The notes under the pieces: generated by a model
What the model was told of the DNA's origin: nothing
The model's database searches: none
Seen by the model: the letters and a program-made list of their open reading frames with translations, nothing else
Assembly (NCBI GenBank): GCA_934546725.1
Contig: CAKTED010000050.1
Location: 1 to 9,060, forward strand
DNA: 9,060 nt
Origin: an uncultured Oscillospiraceae bacterium
GTDB taxonomy: Bacteria > Bacillota > Clostridia > Oscillospirales > Oscillospiraceae
Direction of reading: 5' to 3'
Translations under genes and position numbers: made by a program
Shown: positions 6,976 to 9,060 of the stretch, piece by piece
Position numbering within the stretch: the stretch's first letter is position 1
Layout: each line of letters begins with the position of its first letter

Positions 6976-8646
6976 TCACGCCGCCCCGGAAACGGTTTCC
7001 TCAGCCGGTTCCGCCGGTTCGACCGCAGTCTCCGTGCCGGTATCCGTGCTTCCCGCGTCAGTCGTCGGCTCCGGCTGCGTTTCGCCGCTCTCCCCGCCGT
7101 CCGTCGGCTCCGGAGTTGCCTCCTGTGTGGGCTCCGGCGCTGCTTCGCCGCCCGTCTCGCCGCTCTCTCCGCTGTCCGTCGGCTCCGGGGTCACATCCGG
7201 CGCGGGCTCATCCGTTGCTTCAGGCGTGGGCTCCGGCGCTGCCGTGGAGGCCGGGGTCGCCGTCGGCGTCGGCGTACTCGTTGAAGTGGACGAGGACGAG
7301 CTGCTGTGGCTCGAGCCGCCCGCGTTATAGAACGAATCGAGGCCTCCGGCTATTGTGCCGGTCGTCGCGTAAAGATTGCCGTTTGCGTCGCGCGTGAGGA
7401 TGTTCACGTTATCGATCGTCACGGGGTCCTTATAGGGGTTGAGGCACTCGTTTATCATATCCAGCCACTCGTCTACATATATCGAGCAGTACGAAAGGCC
7501 GCGAACGCTGTCGTTATAAAACTCCGGTACGGTCTGGAACGTTATGTCGTCCACGTCCATCTTGAGCATCTCCTGCCCGTACCAGACGATGTTGCCGACG
7601 GTGAGGTCGGTTTCAACGTAGTCCTTGAATATCTGCGCATACTCCGTGATATTGGAGGCTATCGCGCTGAAGGTGAGGCACTGCTTTGCCAGCGCCTTCA
7701 TGAAATCCTGCTGGACACTGATGCGCTTTATATCGCCCGCCGCGTAGCCGCTGCGGTAGCGGACAACGCCCACGGCGTTATGTCCGTCCAGCAGCTGGTA
7801 GCCCTTTGAAACGTTGATGTGCAGGTTCTGCGTGGGGTCATTATAGACCATGTTCTGCGGAACGTCGAAATAAACGCCGCCGATGGCGTCCACCAGCGCC
7901 TCGAACGCCTTGAGGTCAACGCTGACGTAGCTGTCCACCTCAAAGCCGAGTATATCGGACAGGCCCTCGACCAGGCCTGGCATTCCGGCCTTTTTGAAGG
8001 CAAGAATGGTGTTCACCTTCTTGACGCTCCACGAAACGTTCACGAGCGTATCGCGCGGGATGCTCACGATGTTGAGCTTATGGTTCACCGTGTCGAGCCG
8101 ACCGACGAACATAGTATCCGTATTGCCGTTGCCCTGATCGTTTCCGATAACGAGGAAGGTATAAAGCCCCTCATTACGCGTTGACGACACCACGTTCGGC
8201 GTTGCGTTCGGGTCCCTATCCTCAGGGTTTCTGCTTCCGTCCGGCGCCTGAACCGTTCCGGGATCTGTGGTTTTCACCGGTTTGTTTATGTCCGGCGGCC
8301 TTACGGTGACCTTATAGAACACGATCAGCGCTATGACAAAAACCAGCAGCACGCATATGACTATGAGTCTGTTGCGCACCTTGCGCTTCTGGTATTTCAC
8401 AACGTCCGCCTCTATGCGGCGGCGTTCCTCGGGGGTGCGCCTGCGGTGCTCCTCAGTATCAAGCGCTTTTTTTGCCTTTTCTATTCTTTTCCTTGCAAGA
8501 GCGCCAAGAAAGCCGTCCGTTCCTTCGATTTTTTCCTCTGCGTCCGGCAAATTACTGCGCTTTCCGCTTTTTTCCTCATAATGTACTTCTTTTTCAGTGT
8601 TTTTCCCTGATTTCTTTTTTTTGCTGGTATTTCCGAAAAGTTTCAT
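6976..8646 (-). CDS. LytR-CpsA-Psr (LCP) family cell-wall polymer ligase with low-complexity tail
   Basis: Membrane-anchored phosphotransferase expected to attach teichoic-acid-like or capsular polymers from undecaprenyl carriers to peptidoglycan. From ATG 8646 it has 556 residues: a highly charged cytosolic N-terminus (1–92), one membrane helix (about 93–111), a linker, the LCP domain (about 160–325), a further extracellular region (to about 440) and a Ser/Thr/Pro/Glu-rich tail (443–556). LCP marks are NTDTMFVGRLD (175–185), SIPRDTLV (195–202), LVDAIGGVYFDVP (251–263) and LLDGHNAVGVVRYRSGYAAGDIKR (285–308), including the conserved Arg and Asp residues. A GTG at 8703 would add 19 residues but overlap yqeK and lacks a site; ATG 8646 follows GGGAG. 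It is 32 bp downstream of yqeK. Despite the old name LytR, it is not a DNA-binding regulator. Polymer substrate is unknown. Confidence 0.93.
   Translation of the reverse strand: MKLFGNTSKKKKSGKNTEKEVHYEEKSGKRSNLPDAEEKIEGTDGFLGALARKRIEKAKKALDTEEHRRRTPEERRRIEADVVKYQKRKVRNRLIVICVLLVFVIALIVFYKVTVRPPDINKPVKTTDPGTVQAPDGSRNPEDRDPNATPNVVSSTRNEGLYTFLVIGNDQGNGNTDTMFVGRLDTVNHKLNIVSIPRDTLVNVSWSVKKVNTILAFKKAGMPGLVEGLSDILGFEVDSYVSVDLKAFEALVDAIGGVYFDVPQNMVYNDPTQNLHINVSKGYQLLDGHNAVGVVRYRSGYAAGDIKRISVQQDFMKALAKQCLTFSAIASNITEYAQIFKDYVETDLTVGNIVWYGQEMLKMDVDDITFQTVPEFYNDSVRGLSYCSIYVDEWLDMINECLNPYKDPVTIDNVNILTRDANGNLYATTGTIAGGLDSFYNAGGSSHSSSSSSTSTSTPTPTATPASTAAPEPTPEATDEPAPDVTPEPTDSGESGETGGEAAPEPTQEATPEPTDGGESGETQPEPTTDAGSTDTGTETAVEPAEPAEETVSGAA
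7079..7191 (-). repeat. Imperfect 38-bp direct repeat in the LCP tail
   Basis: Bases 7079–7116 and 7154–7191 match at 34 of 38 positions, with an in-frame offset of 75 bp. They encode TPEPTDGGESGET and TPEPTDSGESGET. Most of the differences are silent. The surrounding tail has many further Pro-Glu-Pro-Thr units. This looks like internal expansion by slippage or duplication, common in wall-spanning linkers. Confidence 0.75.
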
Positions 8647-8678
8647 GATACTCCCACTCCCGTTATCGGGTCTCCTGC

Positions 8679-9060
8679 TTACGCCATGTCTTTTTGTATG
8701 CACTCAAGCGCTCTTATGGAGTCCGGATGCGGCGTGATGCCGTTTTCCCGCATATCCTCAAGGCTCATCTCAAGTCCACGCGCCATGGCTCTGTTCAAAT
8801 CCTCGTATGCCAGCCTTCTGAGCTCCTCGAGCCCGTCGAAATGGCGGTTTGGTTCAATATAATCCGCAAGATATATGATCTTTTCGAGCAGCGACATGTT
8901 CTCCCTGCCCGTTGTATGCCATTTTATCGCCTCGCGGATCTCGGGCGAAACGCCGAACTCGTGCCATGCCACGTCCGCTCCGGTCTTTGCGTGGAGCAGC
9001 TTCGGATTTTCAAGCTCAAGCGTATCTGTTACTGTACCATATTTTTCACATAATATCAAC
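8679..9060 (-). CDS. yqeK: YqeK HD-domain Ap4A hydrolase (N-terminus beyond window)
   Basis: Symmetrically acting bis(5'-nucleosyl)-tetraphosphatase that splits Ap4A to two ADP, a cytosolic metal-dependent HD-domain enzyme. About 126 C-terminal residues are visible. Numbered from base 9059 the family marks are LLHAKTGAD (21–29), AIKWHTTGRENMSLLEKIIYLADYIEPNR in two halves (44–58 and 59–72, including His48, Gly51 and the metal-ligand Asp66) and FDGLEELRRLA (74–84). The first HD-domain motif (His...His-Asp) lies outside. The family is near 190 residues, so roughly a third is missing. The open frame runs through the window edge, and a TTG at 9059 is internal, not a start. Position directly before the LCP gene and rsfS is the usual Clostridia order, normally after nadD. 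Confidence 0.93.
   Translation of the reverse strand, partial: LILCEKYGTVTDTLELENPKLLHAKTGADVAWHEFGVSPEIREAIKWHTTGRENMSLLEKIIYLADYIEPNRHFDGLEELRRLAYEDLNRAMARGLEMSLEDMRENGITPHPDSIRALECIQKDMA

Noticed and set aside
8647..8703. Upstream GTG start for the LCP gene
   Set aside because: It would overlap yqeK by 25 bp, lacks a ribosome binding site, and the ATG at 8646 has GGGAG before it.

Overview
The window reads as core chromosome of a fairly GC-rich member of the Clostridia (Firmicutes). Support comes from the gene order yqeK – LytR-CpsA-Psr (LCP) gene – rsfS – leuS, which is typical of Clostridia, from strong Shine-Dalgarno sites of the AAAGGAGG type, and from textbook sigma-A promoters. ATA is used often for isoleucine despite the GC content. 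I cannot name a genus. All genes I can support lie on the minus strand, so transcription runs from high to low coordinates. The long plus-strand open frames are shadows.

Right part (9060 to 4134): a compact housekeeping operon of yqeK (Ap4A hydrolase, N-terminus outside the window), an LCP cell-wall ligase with a low-complexity tail, rsfS (ribosome silencing factor) and leuS (leucyl-tRNA synthetase). Gaps are about 30 bp, with no promoter, terminator or T-box visible between the genes. Next, with its own consensus promoter and a strong terminator, comes rpsU (ribosomal protein bS21; 3998 to 3766). The operon thus combines nucleotide hydrolysis, wall-polymer attachment, ribosome silencing and leucine charging.

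Middle (3795 to 3205): about 600 bp without a gene. It holds a cluster of degenerate, partly palindromic repeats (about 3397–3730) and then an AT-rich stretch with a perfect TTGACA-17-TATAAT promoter. That promoter drives a small exported protein of unknown function (3204 to 2770), which ends in an intrinsic terminator.

Left part (2701 to 1): a GNAT acetyltransferase with its own promoter, then a second promoter reading a tightly coupled pair: a single-domain metal-dependent amidohydrolase and a NapA-type Na+/H+ antiporter that runs off the left edge.

I see no mobile element, CRISPR array, tRNA, rRNA or defence system. The points most worth a second look are the repeat cluster, the coupled amidohydrolase/antiporter pair, the uncharacterised exported protein under a perfect promoter, and the palindromes around the rpsU -35 box.
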